From an uncultured Lachnospiraceae bacterium (GTDB lineage Bacteria; Bacillota; Clostridia; Lachnospirales; Lachnospiraceae): a stretch of 64,000 bases of DNA. The position numbers were made by a program, and so were the translations under genes. Every line of letters begins with the position of its first letter. Position 1 is the first letter of the stretch. The notes beneath the pieces are model-generated. The model had not been told where the DNA came from. It did not search any database and saw nothing but the letters and a program-made list of their open reading frames with translations. Below, piece after piece: positions 32,712 to 40,781 of the stretch. The stretch is from positions 1-64,000 of the forward strand of contig CALWLT010000035.1 of NCBI GenBank assembly GCA_944381615.1, read 5' to 3'.

Positions 32712-33461
32712 CTATTTCCCCGCCGCAAGCCGCTGCCGCACAATCTCGTACGCCAGCACGCCAGCCGCCACCGAGGCGTTCAGCGAATCGATATCGCCGC
32801 GCATGGGAATGGCCGCCGTAAAATCACACTGCTCCTTAACCAGGCGGCTTACTCCCTCGCCCTCTGAGCCGATGACCAGGCCGACCGGCCCCTGCAGGTT
32901 CAGCCGGTACATGCTCTCGCCGTCCATGTCCGCACAGACGAACCAGAGCCCCTCTTTCTTCAGCTCCTCGATCGTCGCCGTGAGGTTCGTAACCCGCGCA
33001 ACCGGCGTATAATTCAGCGCCCCCGCCGAGGTGCGCGCCACCGTGGCCGTGAGGCCGGCCGCCCGCCGCTTGGGAATGATGACTCCATGCGCGCCGGCCT
33101 GATTGGCCGTGCGGATGATCGCTCCCAGATTGTAGGGATCTTCAATCCCGTCCAGCAAAAACAGAAACGGATCTTCTCCCTTTTCCCGCGCCCGGCGCAG
33201 CATGTCCGCGACCTCCGTGTAATGCCAGGCGGCCGCATGCGCGATCACGCCCTGGTGCTTTCCCGTCTGCGACAGCTGATCCAGCCGCTCGCGGCTGACA
33301 AACGTCACGATCGTATCCTGCCTGCGCGCCTCGCGCAGAATCGTCTGCACCGGCCCGTCCTTGCACCCGTCCAGCACAAAAAGCTTCTCTATGGTCTTCC
33401 CGGAGCGGAACGCCTCCAGCACCGCGTTCCGCCCCTCTACCGTCGTCTCTTCCGATCTCAT
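32712..33461 (-). CDS. rlmB: 23S rRNA (guanosine-2'-O-)-methyltransferase, RlmB/TrmH family
   Basis: A 249-residue SPOUT methyltransferase. The N-terminal RNA-binding domain (VEGRNAVLEAF) leads to the knotted catalytic domain with LLDGIEDPYNLGAIIRTA, VIGSEGEGVSRLV and IPMRGDIDSLNASVAAGVL, the three TrmH-family motifs. Methylates a guanosine in 23S rRNA in characterised relatives. Its ATG overlaps the stop of the mrnC gene (ATGA), so the two are translationally coupled in the cysS-mrnC-rlmB order common in Firmicutes. Confidence 0.93.
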   Translation of the reverse strand: MRSEETTVEGRNAVLEAFRSGKTIEKLFVLDGCKDGPVQTILREARRQDTIVTFVSRERLDQLSQTGKHQGVIAHAAAWHYTEVADMLRRAREKGEDPFLFLLDGIEDPYNLGAIIRTANQAGAHGVIIPKRRAAGLTATVARTSAGALNYTPVARVTNLTATIEELKKEGLWFVCADMDGESMYRLNLQGPVGLVIGSEGEGVSRLVKEQCDFTAAIPMRGDIDSLNASVAAGVLAYEIVRQRLAAGK

Positions 33462-34108
33462 GTATCTTCTCCCGGGCCGCCGCTCCCGGCCCCTTCTGCC
33501 TTTGCCGCTTCCGGCTCCCGCTCTTCTTCCTGCGCCGGGGCGTTCGCTTCCGCCTCCCGGCCTTCTTCCTGCGCCGGGGCTTTCGCTTCCGTCTCCCGGC
33601 CTTCTTCCCGCGCCGGGGCGTTCGCTTCCGCCTCCCGGCCTTCTTCCCGCACCGGGGCTTCCACCTCTTCGCCGGCCGGGGAGATGGCTCCCAGGCGCTC
33701 CAGCCCCAGGCCCATCAGCTGCGCCAGGCGCTCAAACTGCTCCGTCAGATACAGGTAGCCGACCAGCGCCTCCAGCCCCGTCGCCGTGCGGTAATCCTTC
33801 ATCGTCGCATGGCGGGGCATGGTCGCCGACTTGGCGTTGCGCCCCCGGCGGTACACGGCCCGCTCCGCCTCCGTCAGATCCGGCTCCAGACGCCGGTAAA
33901 GATCCGCCTGCGCGCCGGCCATGACCAGCGCGGCCGTCCGCCGGTGCATCTTATTTACCTGAACGTTTCCCCGGTTCATGATCATCGTGCGGATGATCAG
34001 CTCATAGACCGCGTCGCCGATATAAGCCAGCGCCAGCGGCGAATATTGTCCGGCATCCGCCGGGCCAAGCCTCAGCGCCTTCTTAAAGCAGTCTAAACCC
34101 GTTTCCAT
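33458..34108 (-). CDS. mrnC: Mini-ribonuclease 3 with repetitive C-terminal tail
   Basis: Residues 1-145 are the RNase III-like catalytic domain without a dsRNA-binding domain, which matures 23S rRNA: YSPLALAYIGDAVYELIIR (catalytic acid), RGRNAKSATMPRHAT, and GLEALVGYLYLTEQFERL. Residues 151-202 are four copies of a 13-residue charged unit of the type APAxEEGREAEAN, followed by a Gly/Ala tail. Family members normally end near residue 140, so the tail is a lineage-specific addition. The start overlaps cysS by 16 bases. Confidence 0.92.
   Translation of the reverse strand: METGLDCFKKALRLGPADAGQYSPLALAYIGDAVYELIIRTMIMNRGNVQVNKMHRRTAALVMAGAQADLYRRLEPDLTEAERAVYRRGRNAKSATMPRHATMKDYRTATGLEALVGYLYLTEQFERLAQLMGLGLERLGAISPAGEEVEAPVREEGREAEANAPAREEGRETEAKAPAQEEGREAEANAPAQEEEREPEAAKAEGAGSGGPGEDT
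33503..33658. repeat. four tandem 39-bp repeats coding the MrnC tail
   Basis: Four units of 39 bases, in frame, encode the Glu/Arg/Ala-rich 13-residue repeats. The near identity at DNA level indicates recent expansion or slippage. Confidence 0.92.
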
Positions 34109-35502
34109 TTCACGCCTTCTCTCGTATCCTCGAGCACGATTCCCATCTCGGAGAGCTTCCCGCGGATCTCGTCGGCCAGCGCAAAATTTTTCTCCTTGCG
34201 CGCCTGCTGCCGCTTCGCAATCAGCTCCTCGATCTCGCTGTCCAGCGTCTCTTTCTTCCGCTCCGTGAGGATTCCCAGCACGTTGCAGAGCTTCTCCATC
34301 GTCTCGCGCAGATACGCCGCAAGCGAGCGGGCCGATTCGCCGGAAACCGCCGTATTGCTTAAACGGGCCAGTTCAAAGACTGCGGCAATCGCGTCGGCCG
34401 TGTTGAAATCGTCGTCCATCGCGTCCTCAAATTTCTTCACGAATTCCTCCGCCTGCGCGCGGCACTTCTTCTCCTCTTCGTTCTCCGCCCGATCCGGCGC
34501 CGCCGCCAGGCTGTCGTCCAGCCGCTCCACGGCCGTCAGGATCCGCTCCAGGCCGTTTTTCGACGCCTCCATCAGCTCCGCGCTGAAATTCAGCGGACTC
34601 CGGTAATGCGCGCTCAGCATGAAGAAGCGCAGCACCTGCAGATCATATTTCTCGCTGATCTCGCGCACCGTAAAGAAGTTCCCCAGGGACTTGGACATCT
34701 TCTTATTATCAATGTTCAGGAACGCATTGTGCATCCAGTAGGTGGCAAACGGTTTTCCGTTCGCCGACTCGCTCTGCGCGATCTCGTTCTCATGATGCGG
34801 GAAGATCAGATCCTCTCCGCCGGCATGGATATCGATGGAATCGCCCAGATACTTTTTAGACATAACCGAGCACTCGATGTGCCAGCCCGGCCGTCCCTCG
34901 CACCACGGAGACTCCCAGTAGGGCTCGCCCTCTTTCTTCGGCTTCCAGAGCACAAAATCCGACGGATCCTCCTTGCCCTCCTCGCCCGTGACCTTGATCT
35001 CGCGAAAGCCCGACTGCAGATCCTCCAGATTCTTATGGGAAAGCTTGCCGTAGTCAGGGAAGGAGCTGGTCCTGAAATACACCGTCCCGTCCTCCGCCCG
35101 GTAGGCATGGCCGCTCTCGATCAGCGTCTCAATCATCTCCAGCATGCCGCCGATCTCCTGCGTCGCCTGCGGATGCGTCGTCGCCGGGCGCACGTTCATC
35201 ATCTCCATATCCTTCTTGCACTCGGCGATATAGCGCCGGGAGATCGTCTCCGCGTCCACGCCCTCCTCATTGGCTTTCTTGATAATCTTGTCGTCCACGT
35301 CCGTGAAATTCGACACGTAATTGACCTCGTATCCCCTGTATTCAAAATACCGGCGCACCGTGTCAAACACGATCATCGGCCTCGCGTTTCCAATATGAAT
35401 AAAATTGTAAACCGTGGGGCCGCAGACATACATCTTTACTTTTCCTTCCTCCAGAGGAACAAACTCCTCTTTCCTGCGGGAAAGCGTATTAAAAATTTTC
35501 AT
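34093..35502 (-). CDS. cysS: cysteinyl-tRNA synthetase
   Basis: A 469-residue class I synthetase. HIGNARPMI is the HIGH motif and [11 protein letters not shown] the KMSKS loop; [11 protein letters not shown] and [15 protein letters not shown] supply zinc ligands. The C-terminal helical domain ends with [22 protein letters not shown]. It is the first gene of the cysS-mrnC-rlmB run. Confidence 0.96.
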   Translation of the reverse strand: MKIFNTLSRRKEEFVPLEEGKVKMYVCGPTVYNFIHIGNARPMIVFDTVRRYFEYRGYEVNYVSNFTDVDDKIIKKANEEGVDAETISRRYIAECKKDMEMMNVRPATTHPQATQEIGGMLEMIETLIESGHAYRAEDGTVYFRTSSFPDYGKLSHKNLEDLQSGFREIKVTGEEGKEDPSDFVLWKPKKEGEPYWESPWCEGRPGWHIECSVMSKKYLGDSIDIHAGGEDLIFPHHENEIAQSESANGKPFATYWMHNAFLNIDNKKMSKSLGNFFTVREISEKYDLQVLRFFMLSAHYRSPLNFSAELMEASKNGLERILTAVERLDDSLAAAPDRAENEEEKKCRAQAEEFVKKFEDAMDDDFNTADAIAAVFELARLSNTAVSGESARSLAAYLRETMEKLCNVLGILTERKKETLDSEIEELIAKRQQARKEKNFALADEIRGKLSEMGIVLEDTREGVKWKRV

Positions 35503-35545
35503 GATCCCTGTCTCCTTCTCTGTTCTCTGCCAGGCATTTTGCCCG

Positions 35546-36121
35546 CTACAGCGATTCCTCCGTCTTCCGCGGCAGCTCTCCCGCAGCCGGGCACGCGCCG
35601 CAGCCGCAGTTCGCAGAAGCCATCATTTCTCTATCATAGCAGTAATTCTCTACTGCCGTCAACAGCGTAATCGCCTGCGCGCTGATTCCCTCGCCGGCCC
35701 CGGTAAAGCCGAGCCCTTCCTCCGTCGTGGCCTTCACGCTGACCCGGCCCTCCCCGATCCCCAGAGCGGCGGCAATGTTTTTTACCATCTGCGGCCGGTA
35801 AGGCAGAAGCTTCGGCCGCTGGGCGATAATCGTAGCGTCGATGTTCTCAATCACATACCCGGCTTCGTCCAGAAGCCGGCCCACCTGCTTTAACAGCTCG
35901 ATGCTGGAGATTCCCTTATACGCCGGATCCGTATCGGGAAAATGCTGGCCGATATCGCCCAGCGCCGCCGCGCCCAGCAGCGCGTCCATAACCGCGTGCA
36001 CCAGCACATCGGCGTCCGAGTGGCCCTTAAGCCCTTTTTCCCAGGGGATCGAAACGCCCCCGAGAACCAGCCGGTATCCCTCTTCCAGCCGGTGTACGTC
36101 GTATCCCTGTCCGATTCTCAT
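35546..36121 (-). CDS. ispF: 2-C-methyl-D-erythritol 2,4-cyclodiphosphate synthase with cysteine-rich tail
   Basis: MEP-pathway isoprenoid enzyme. [11 protein letters not shown] gives the first zinc residues, [17 protein letters not shown] the second histidine region, and [18 protein letters not shown] the C-terminal catalytic motif. Canonical IspF ends near residue 160, soon after AQAITLL. Here about 30 extra residues follow, with NCGCGACPA, a compact three-cysteine group, then a charged end. The tail could bind metal or be a simple extension; no function is known to me. Confidence 0.93.
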   Translation of the reverse strand: MRIGQGYDVHRLEEGYRLVLGGVSIPWEKGLKGHSDADVLVHAVMDALLGAAALGDIGQHFPDTDPAYKGISSIELLKQVGRLLDEAGYVIENIDATIIAQRPKLLPYRPQMVKNIAAALGIGEGRVSVKATTEEGLGFTGAGEGISAQAITLLTAVENYCYDREMMASANCGCGACPAAGELPRKTEESL

Positions 36122-36188
36122 CTCTTAACTCCTCATTTCTCTGCGGACGCCTGTCCGTTTTCCTTTTGCGGCGTCCGCGGATTTTCTG

Positions 36189-37112
36189 TCAGGTCATAAT
36201 CCGCAGCTTGCGCTCAATGCAGCGCAGCTCGATATCGCTCTGATACTGGCAGCTCTCGCCGTCCGCGTGAACCGCCAGCGGCCGTTCCGTGTGGATCTGC
36301 ACCTCCCGGCAGCTGTACACCCGCATCCCGCGCAGCCGGGAACGCCCGAAATACGCGCCCGTCAGGATGGAAAGCGCCTGCCGCCTGGACGCATGGCTCA
36401 GAATACAGACCTCGAGATTCCCGTCGCTGCAGTCCGCCCGGGGCGCGAAACGGAAGCCGCCCCCCTCGCTGGGATGAATCTGCGCGCTGATGAAATAGAT
36501 CGAATTAAATTCGACCCGCTTGATCCCGTCCAGCAGAATATACCCCCGGACCGGCTTTGTCATCCAGAATTCCGCCAGGCCGACCAGCACGTACGGAAGA
36601 CGCCGCATATGAAACCGGTTAAAAAACGTGCGGATATGCGAATAGAGCATCTGATGGCACACGGCCGCGTCCAGCCCAATCCCGGCGCTGACCACGAACC
36701 GGCGGTGCCGCAGCACATCGTCCCCGTACGTCATAACCCCGTAATCCATCTGCCGGTACTGCCTGGGACAGAGGATCCGCCGCAGGCACCTGAGCGGCGA
36801 ACGGGGCAGCTTCAGGCTCCGGGCCAGATCGCTGCCCGTGCCGGCCGGGATAAAGCCGAGCGTCACGAAATCGCAGCCGTCAATCCCGTCCACCACCTCA
36901 TTCATCGTCCCGTCGCCGCCGACCACCACGATCGTGCGCGGCTCCCGGCAGTGGCCCGTCAGCTCTCTCGCAAACTCCGACGCCTGTCCCGGGCGCTCCG
37001 TCAGAAACGCCCGGTAATCCAGGCGCTCCGATTCCAGTCTCCGCTCAATTTTTTTCCATATCCTGTATCCGTATCCGCTGCGCGAGGCTGGATTCACAAT
37101 AAAATAATACAT
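36189..37112 (-). CDS. diacylglycerol kinase-like lipid kinase (YegS/DgkB family)
   Basis: A 307-residue lipid kinase of the DAGK catalytic family. YYFIVNPASRSGYG, VVVGGDGTMNEVVDG (the nucleotide-binding GGDGT) and FIPAGTGSDLARSLKLP are the family motifs, and HPSEGGGFRFAPRADCSDGNLEVCIL the C-terminal beta domain. Substrate may be diacylglycerol or another lipid. The second methionine is preferred, five bases from GGAGG. Confidence 0.9.
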   Translation of the reverse strand: MYYFIVNPASRSGYGYRIWKKIERRLESERLDYRAFLTERPGQASEFARELTGHCREPRTIVVVGGDGTMNEVVDGIDGCDFVTLGFIPAGTGSDLARSLKLPRSPLRCLRRILCPRQYRQMDYGVMTYGDDVLRHRRFVVSAGIGLDAAVCHQMLYSHIRTFFNRFHMRRLPYVLVGLAEFWMTKPVRGYILLDGIKRVEFNSIYFISAQIHPSEGGGFRFAPRADCSDGNLEVCILSHASRRQALSILTGAYFGRSRLRGMRVYSCREVQIHTERPLAVHADGESCQYQSDIELRCIERKLRIMT

Positions 37113-37183
37113 CACGGCCTCCATCCCTTGTCCGTCTGCCTCTGTTCCCGCCAGAAAGACAATTCTCTGTTCTTCAAAAAGTA

Positions 37184-37197
37184 TATCATATATGATA
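37184..37197. promoter_or_regulatory. 14-bp palindrome upstream of the lipid kinase gene
   Basis: TATCATATATGATA is a perfect palindrome in the AT-rich region between the lipid kinase and tRNA-Val. It overlaps a minus-strand TATACT that could be the kinase -10, so an operator is possible. Confidence 0.4.
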
Positions 37198-37252
37198 CGA
37201 AAAGGATAATAAAAGAAAAGAAAATTTCTATAAAATTATTTTCAAAAAAGCA

Positions 37253-37281
37253 TTGACAATTAGAACAATAAATATTATACT
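37253..37281 (+). promoter_or_regulatory. promoter of tRNA-Val/tRNA-Met
   Basis: Consensus TTGACA and TATACT, 17 bases apart, 31 bases before tRNA-Val. Confidence 0.88.
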
Positions 37282-37312
37282 AATCTGGCAGTCGCGATTG
37301 AGCGCTGTGGAC

Positions 37313-37385
37313 GGGGTCTTAGCTCAGCTGGGAGAGCATCTGCCTTACAAGCAGAGGGTCATAGGTTCGAGCCCTATAGGCCCCA
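37313..37385 (+). tRNA. tRNA-Val, anticodon TAC
   Basis: GGGGTCT/AGGCCCC acceptor stem, TCTGC-CTTACAA-GCAGA anticodon arm, ATAGGTTCGAGCCCTAT T-arm. Confidence 0.93.
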
Positions 37386-37400
37386 TTCCAAACAGAATAT

Positions 37401-37474
37401 GGCGGAATAGCTCAGTTGGCTAGAGCATACGGTTCATACCCGTAGTGTCGAGAGTTCGAATCTCCCTTCCGCTA
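37401..37474 (+). tRNA. tRNA-Met, anticodon CAT (elongator type)
   Basis: GGCGGAA/TTCCGCT acceptor stem, TACGG-TTCATAC-CCGTA anticodon arm, GAGAGTTCGAATCTC T-arm. The stem does not have the initiator features (no run of three G-C pairs in the anticodon stem). Confidence 0.9.
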
Positions 37475-37486
37475 CTTCCAAAAGTT

Positions 37487-37525
37487 CTCGGAACCCTGGA
37501 TTGTATCAGGGTTCCGAGTTTTTTA
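37487..37525 (+). terminator. terminator of the tRNA-Val/Met operon
   Basis: CTCGGAACCCTG pairs with CAGGGTTCCGAG over an eight-base loop, followed by TTTTTT. Confidence 0.92.
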
Positions 37526-37598
37526 TTTCCATTAAATATTACATGATGATTGTGGCCGACGTCATGTCCGACTGATTTCATCCGGACATGCAACACAG

Positions 37599-37733
37599 CA
37601 GAATCAGGGCAGCCGCCCACAGAAATGTAAAAAAGGCAGAGAGAGGCCAGCACACGGCCTCTCTCCTTTTCCTTCATCTGGTTAAACCCGTAAAATTTCT
37701 GCGCCATCTTATCGCAGGCGCCCGGGATCTTGC
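37599..37733. pseudogene. decayed copy of the glycosyltransferase 3' end and small membrane gene
   Basis: Three blocks match the region 47070-47362 in the same order: 37599-37636 (identical over 38 bases to 47070-47107), 37637-37659 (to 47213-47235 with slippage in a GA run) and 37663-37733 (71 bases, mostly identical to 47292-47362). The copy lacks about 105 and 53 bases present in the other. The glycosyltransferase stop codon is mutated. It therefore is a remnant, lying on the left edge of the AT-richer catabolic cassette. Confidence 0.88.
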
Positions 37734-37737
37734 TTCT

Positions 37738-39069
37738 CTAAAAACTGTAAAACAGTCCCGGAAGCCAGGTTGACAGCGCCGGAATGAATGAGACCGCAAC
37801 CAAAATCGGCAGCGCGCCAAACAAAAGGAACGGCATAATCGGTTTAATCAGATAATGAATCGGAACATCACACACACGGGAGCACGCCATCAGACAGGTT
37901 GCCATGGGCGGCGTAATCGATCCAATCCCAATCGCGACAAACACAATTACCGCCAGCTGAATCGTATCAATTCCGCAGGCGCTGGCAATCGGCGTCAACA
38001 GCGGAACCAGCGTCAGGATAATCACATTCCCGTCCAGGAAAAACCCTATCAGGAAGAGCAGAATATCGATCAGCAGAATCAGGCCGATCCGGCTGTCTGT
38101 AATGCTCAGCATAACCTGGGCAACCAACTCCGGAATATGATTCAGCGTCATCAGGCGGCTGAAGATCAGCGTCATCGGAAACATAATCGCCAGCGCCGAA
38201 ACATCCTTTACGCCCTTTGTAAAAATACTAATCAGCTGGATCAAAGAAAACCTCTTATAAATAAACATTCCCATTACCGCACCATACAGACAAGTAATCG
38301 CGCCCGCCTCCGTCGCAGTAAAAATGCCTCCATAAATTCCTCCCAGGACGATGACCGGCATCAGGACCGCTACGGTCAGCTCCAGGGCAAAACGCTTTGC
38401 ACTTATCTGCGTATCCGGCTCCACTTTCCCCGCAGATGCAGGAAGCTCTGGGGACGGCTCCGAAGAAATCCTTTCCGGATGGTAATAGCGGCGATACATC
38501 AGGCGATTAATAATCAGATAAATCCCGGCCCAGATAATTCCCGGCACGATAGTCGCCATAAAGAGAGCGCCAACAGAAGCAGATGACACAGAAGCAAAAA
38601 CAATCGCATTTACATTTGGCGGAATCATAAAGCCGAACGGGCTGGACGCTGCAATCAGTGCAGCCAGATATGCCTTGTCGTATCCTTTTTTCTCCAGCTC
38701 CGGCACCATGGCCGTCGACAGCGTATTCGCCGTTGCCAGCGCCGAACCGCACAACGCTCCAAAAAAGCAGGAAACCACCGGAATCGTTGCCGACAACCCG
38801 CCTTTCACATTGTGCAGCATTTTATCGGCCACTCTGATCAGGACATTGGCAATTCCACTTCTCTCAATCAGGGAACCGCCGACAATAAACAGAGGAATCG
38901 CCAGCATGGAAATTGAATTTAACACATAAAACGCGTTTGTGGCAAATGTCCCCGTACTTCCCAGTCCCATAAAAGCCACAAAAAATGATCCGCCCAGAAA
39001 AGACAGAGGAACCGCAACGCCAATAAAAATCATGACCAGAATCAAAATAGCTGCAATGCCAAAAATCAT
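37738..39069 (-). CDS. dctM: TRAP transporter large permease (DctM)
   Basis: A 443-residue permease with about twelve helices, beginning MIFGIAAILILVMIFIGVAV. Family segments include IPLFIVGGSLIERSGIA, SSPFGFMIPPNVNAIVF and LLIDILLFLIGFFLDG with VIVFVAIGIGSITPPMA. It provides the ion-coupled translocation path of a tripartite TRAP uptake system. The start was moved to an ATG that overlaps the dctQ stop (ATGA); the longer reading adds 32 residues without membrane character. Codon use is more AT-rich than the flanks. Confidence 0.93.
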   Translation of the reverse strand: MIFGIAAILILVMIFIGVAVPLSFLGGSFFVAFMGLGSTGTFATNAFYVLNSISMLAIPLFIVGGSLIERSGIANVLIRVADKMLHNVKGGLSATIPVVSCFFGALCGSALATANTLSTAMVPELEKKGYDKAYLAALIAASSPFGFMIPPNVNAIVFASVSSASVGALFMATIVPGIIWAGIYLIINRLMYRRYYHPERISSEPSPELPASAGKVEPDTQISAKRFALELTVAVLMPVIVLGGIYGGIFTATEAGAITCLYGAVMGMFIYKRFSLIQLISIFTKGVKDVSALAIMFPMTLIFSRLMTLNHIPELVAQVMLSITDSRIGLILLIDILLFLIGFFLDGNVIILTLVPLLTPIASACGIDTIQLAVIVFVAIGIGSITPPMATCLMACSRVCDVPIHYLIKPIMPFLLFGALPILVAVSFIPALSTWLPGLFYSF

Positions 39070-39557
39070 AATTTCCCGATCCTCCTTACAGACTGAACCA
39101 CATGGACCGCATAATAAATGGTCATACCGAACGCACTCAGAAAGACAGAACCATATACCCACCACATGCTAAAACCAACCGCCGGAGAAACCGTTCCTCT
39201 TTCAATATGTGTCATCATCAGTTCAAACGTCAGCGGCGTAAACATCCCGCAGATAACCGTTGAAACAATCAGGCTGATAAGATGCAGAATCTCTTTTGCC
39301 TTCTCTGTCCGGCACAGATTTGTGAAAAAATCCACTTTCAGCATATTATCATCCCGCACCACAAGAATAACGCCAAGCCAGACAAAAACAATGAATAAAA
39401 TCGTCGGCAGTTCCTCATAACCATGCATATTAATATTAAAAATCCAACGGCTGAATATCGTCAGGTTAACCATGATCATCATCAGAATCAGCAGAAGGCC
39501 CGCAATATTTCCTATTATGAAACTAATTACTTGATCCAGCTTTTTCAGAAATTTCAT
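39066..39557 (-). CDS. dctQ: TRAP transporter small permease (DctQ)
   Basis: A 163-residue protein with four predicted helices and the DctQ-type segment TIFSRWIFNINMHGYEELPTILFIVFVWLGVILVVRDD split over two helices. It joins the large permease and the binding protein. It lies between dctP and dctM in the usual order. Confidence 0.9.
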   Translation of the reverse strand: MKFLKKLDQVISFIIGNIAGLLLILMMIMVNLTIFSRWIFNINMHGYEELPTILFIVFVWLGVILVVRDDNMLKVDFFTNLCRTEKAKEILHLISLIVSTVICGMFTPLTFELMMTHIERGTVSPAVGFSMWWVYGSVFLSAFGMTIYYAVHVVQSVRRIGKL

Positions 39558-39590
39558 AATTATTTTCTTCTCCTCTCCGCTCCGTTCACA

Positions 39591-39620
39591 GTGCCGGAGC
39601 CATTTTCATTGCTCCGGCAC
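39591..39620 (-). promoter_or_regulatory. intercistronic hairpin between dctP and dctQ
   Basis: GTGCCGGAGC and GCTCCGGCAC form a perfect 10-bp stem with a 10-base loop and no T-tract. Such hairpins after a binding-protein gene often protect its mRNA and set higher expression than the permease genes. Confidence 0.7.
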
Positions 39621-39655
39621 CAAAACAGAACCAGGTCTTCGCCTTCCGCAGCGAA

Positions 39656-40735
39656 TCAGTATTCAAACAATTCTGAAACCTGCGTATACAGCTCTTCTCC
39701 AATCAGCTCGCTCCACTCATTTTTCAAAGAAATTGCATAGTCCTTCCACTGAGACAGCTCTTCCTCCGTAGGCTGATAATACGTAATTCCATTCTCATCG
39801 AAGAACGCTTCCGCATCCTCCTTCATATTTTTGTAGGAATCATATTCCGCCTGAGAGCAGGCCCATGCCGCGTCAATAAACATCTGCTGATCTTCCGGGC
39901 TGTAGGAATTAAACTTTTCCAGATTCATCATCAGACTATAGGAAGTCCACTGAGCTCCGACGTAAGAATAATACGGCGCCACCTCATAATAATTCTCAAT
40001 AATGTAGGAAGGAATCTGCTGATCCGTCGCCGTAATCAGCCCGTTCTGCAGAGAAGTATAGAGCTCTCCATAGGGCATAATCGCAATATTTCCCAATCCG
40101 CCGAAAAAGGTATTAACAATCGCATCCTCGTACGTCCGGAACGTCTCGTCCGCCAGATCAGAAGGCACTTTTATCAGCTTGTCCGTCGAAAAAATATGTC
40201 TCTGCAGGCCACAGTTCTGCGCCAGAAGCTTCAGGCCGTTTTCCTCATAAAGTTTGCTGTTAATCTCAAAGCCTTCGCTGTCCGGACTGGCCAGTTTTTC
40301 TTTTACCGTTTCCAGATCCGGAAGCAGGAACGGGATCCTCTGCCAGGCAAAACGGCCGTCCACATTGGACATACCGGCGCCAAAATTAAAATCCGTCTCT
40401 CCATCCTGAATCATCTGAAACGACTCCGCATCCGTCGCATAGCTGGAATACCAGTAAATATCCACTACATACCGGCCATCGCTGTTTTTTTCTACCTCTT
40501 CCTTGAATTTCAAAAGCCCGTCTGCCCACGGATTAAATTCCGGCCGCACTTCCGGATCCAGTGCGGATGTTGTAAGAATGAGATGCGTAGCATCCGGATT
40601 CTCTTCTTCGCTTTTCTCCGCCTCGGCCGCTCCCGAAGCACCGGTCTGCGGAAGCGTAACCGTATCATTTGCGCCGCACGCGGTTAATGACGCCGTCATC
40701 ATTCCAGTTACAATCAGTGACACCCATTTTTTCAT
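39656..40735 (-). CDS. dctP: TRAP transporter solute-binding lipoprotein (DctP)
   Basis: A 359-residue lipoprotein with lipobox LTAC (Cys20) and an acidic linker. The binding domain has the DctP pattern: FKEEVEKNSDGRYVVDIYW, then FAWQRIPFLLPDLETV, IKVPSDLADETFRTYED, PYGELYTSLQNGLITATDQ and the C-terminal helices. The ligand arginine region of known carboxylate-binding members is altered (DLADETFRTYED), so the substrate may be unusual. It lies 46 bases after hyuB. Confidence 0.9.
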   Translation of the reverse strand: MKKWVSLIVTGMMTASLTACGANDTVTLPQTGASGAAEAEKSEEENPDATHLILTTSALDPEVRPEFNPWADGLLKFKEEVEKNSDGRYVVDIYWYSSYATDAESFQMIQDGETDFNFGAGMSNVDGRFAWQRIPFLLPDLETVKEKLASPDSEGFEINSKLYEENGLKLLAQNCGLQRHIFSTDKLIKVPSDLADETFRTYEDAIVNTFFGGLGNIAIMPYGELYTSLQNGLITATDQQIPSYIIENYYEVAPYYSYVGAQWTSYSLMMNLEKFNSYSPEDQQMFIDAAWACSQAEYDSYKNMKEDAEAFFDENGITYYQPTEEELSQWKDYAISLKNEWSELIGEELYTQVSELFEY

Positions 40736-40781
40736 CTGTTCTCCTCCTTAACATATAAATAGCTTGTTTCTGCGCTTCCTC

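Noticed and set aside
37420..37707. A 95-codon minus-strand frame across tRNA-Met and the remnant
   Set aside because: It runs through a tRNA gene and its terminator. Its recognisable part is the fossil of the glycosyltransferase end.
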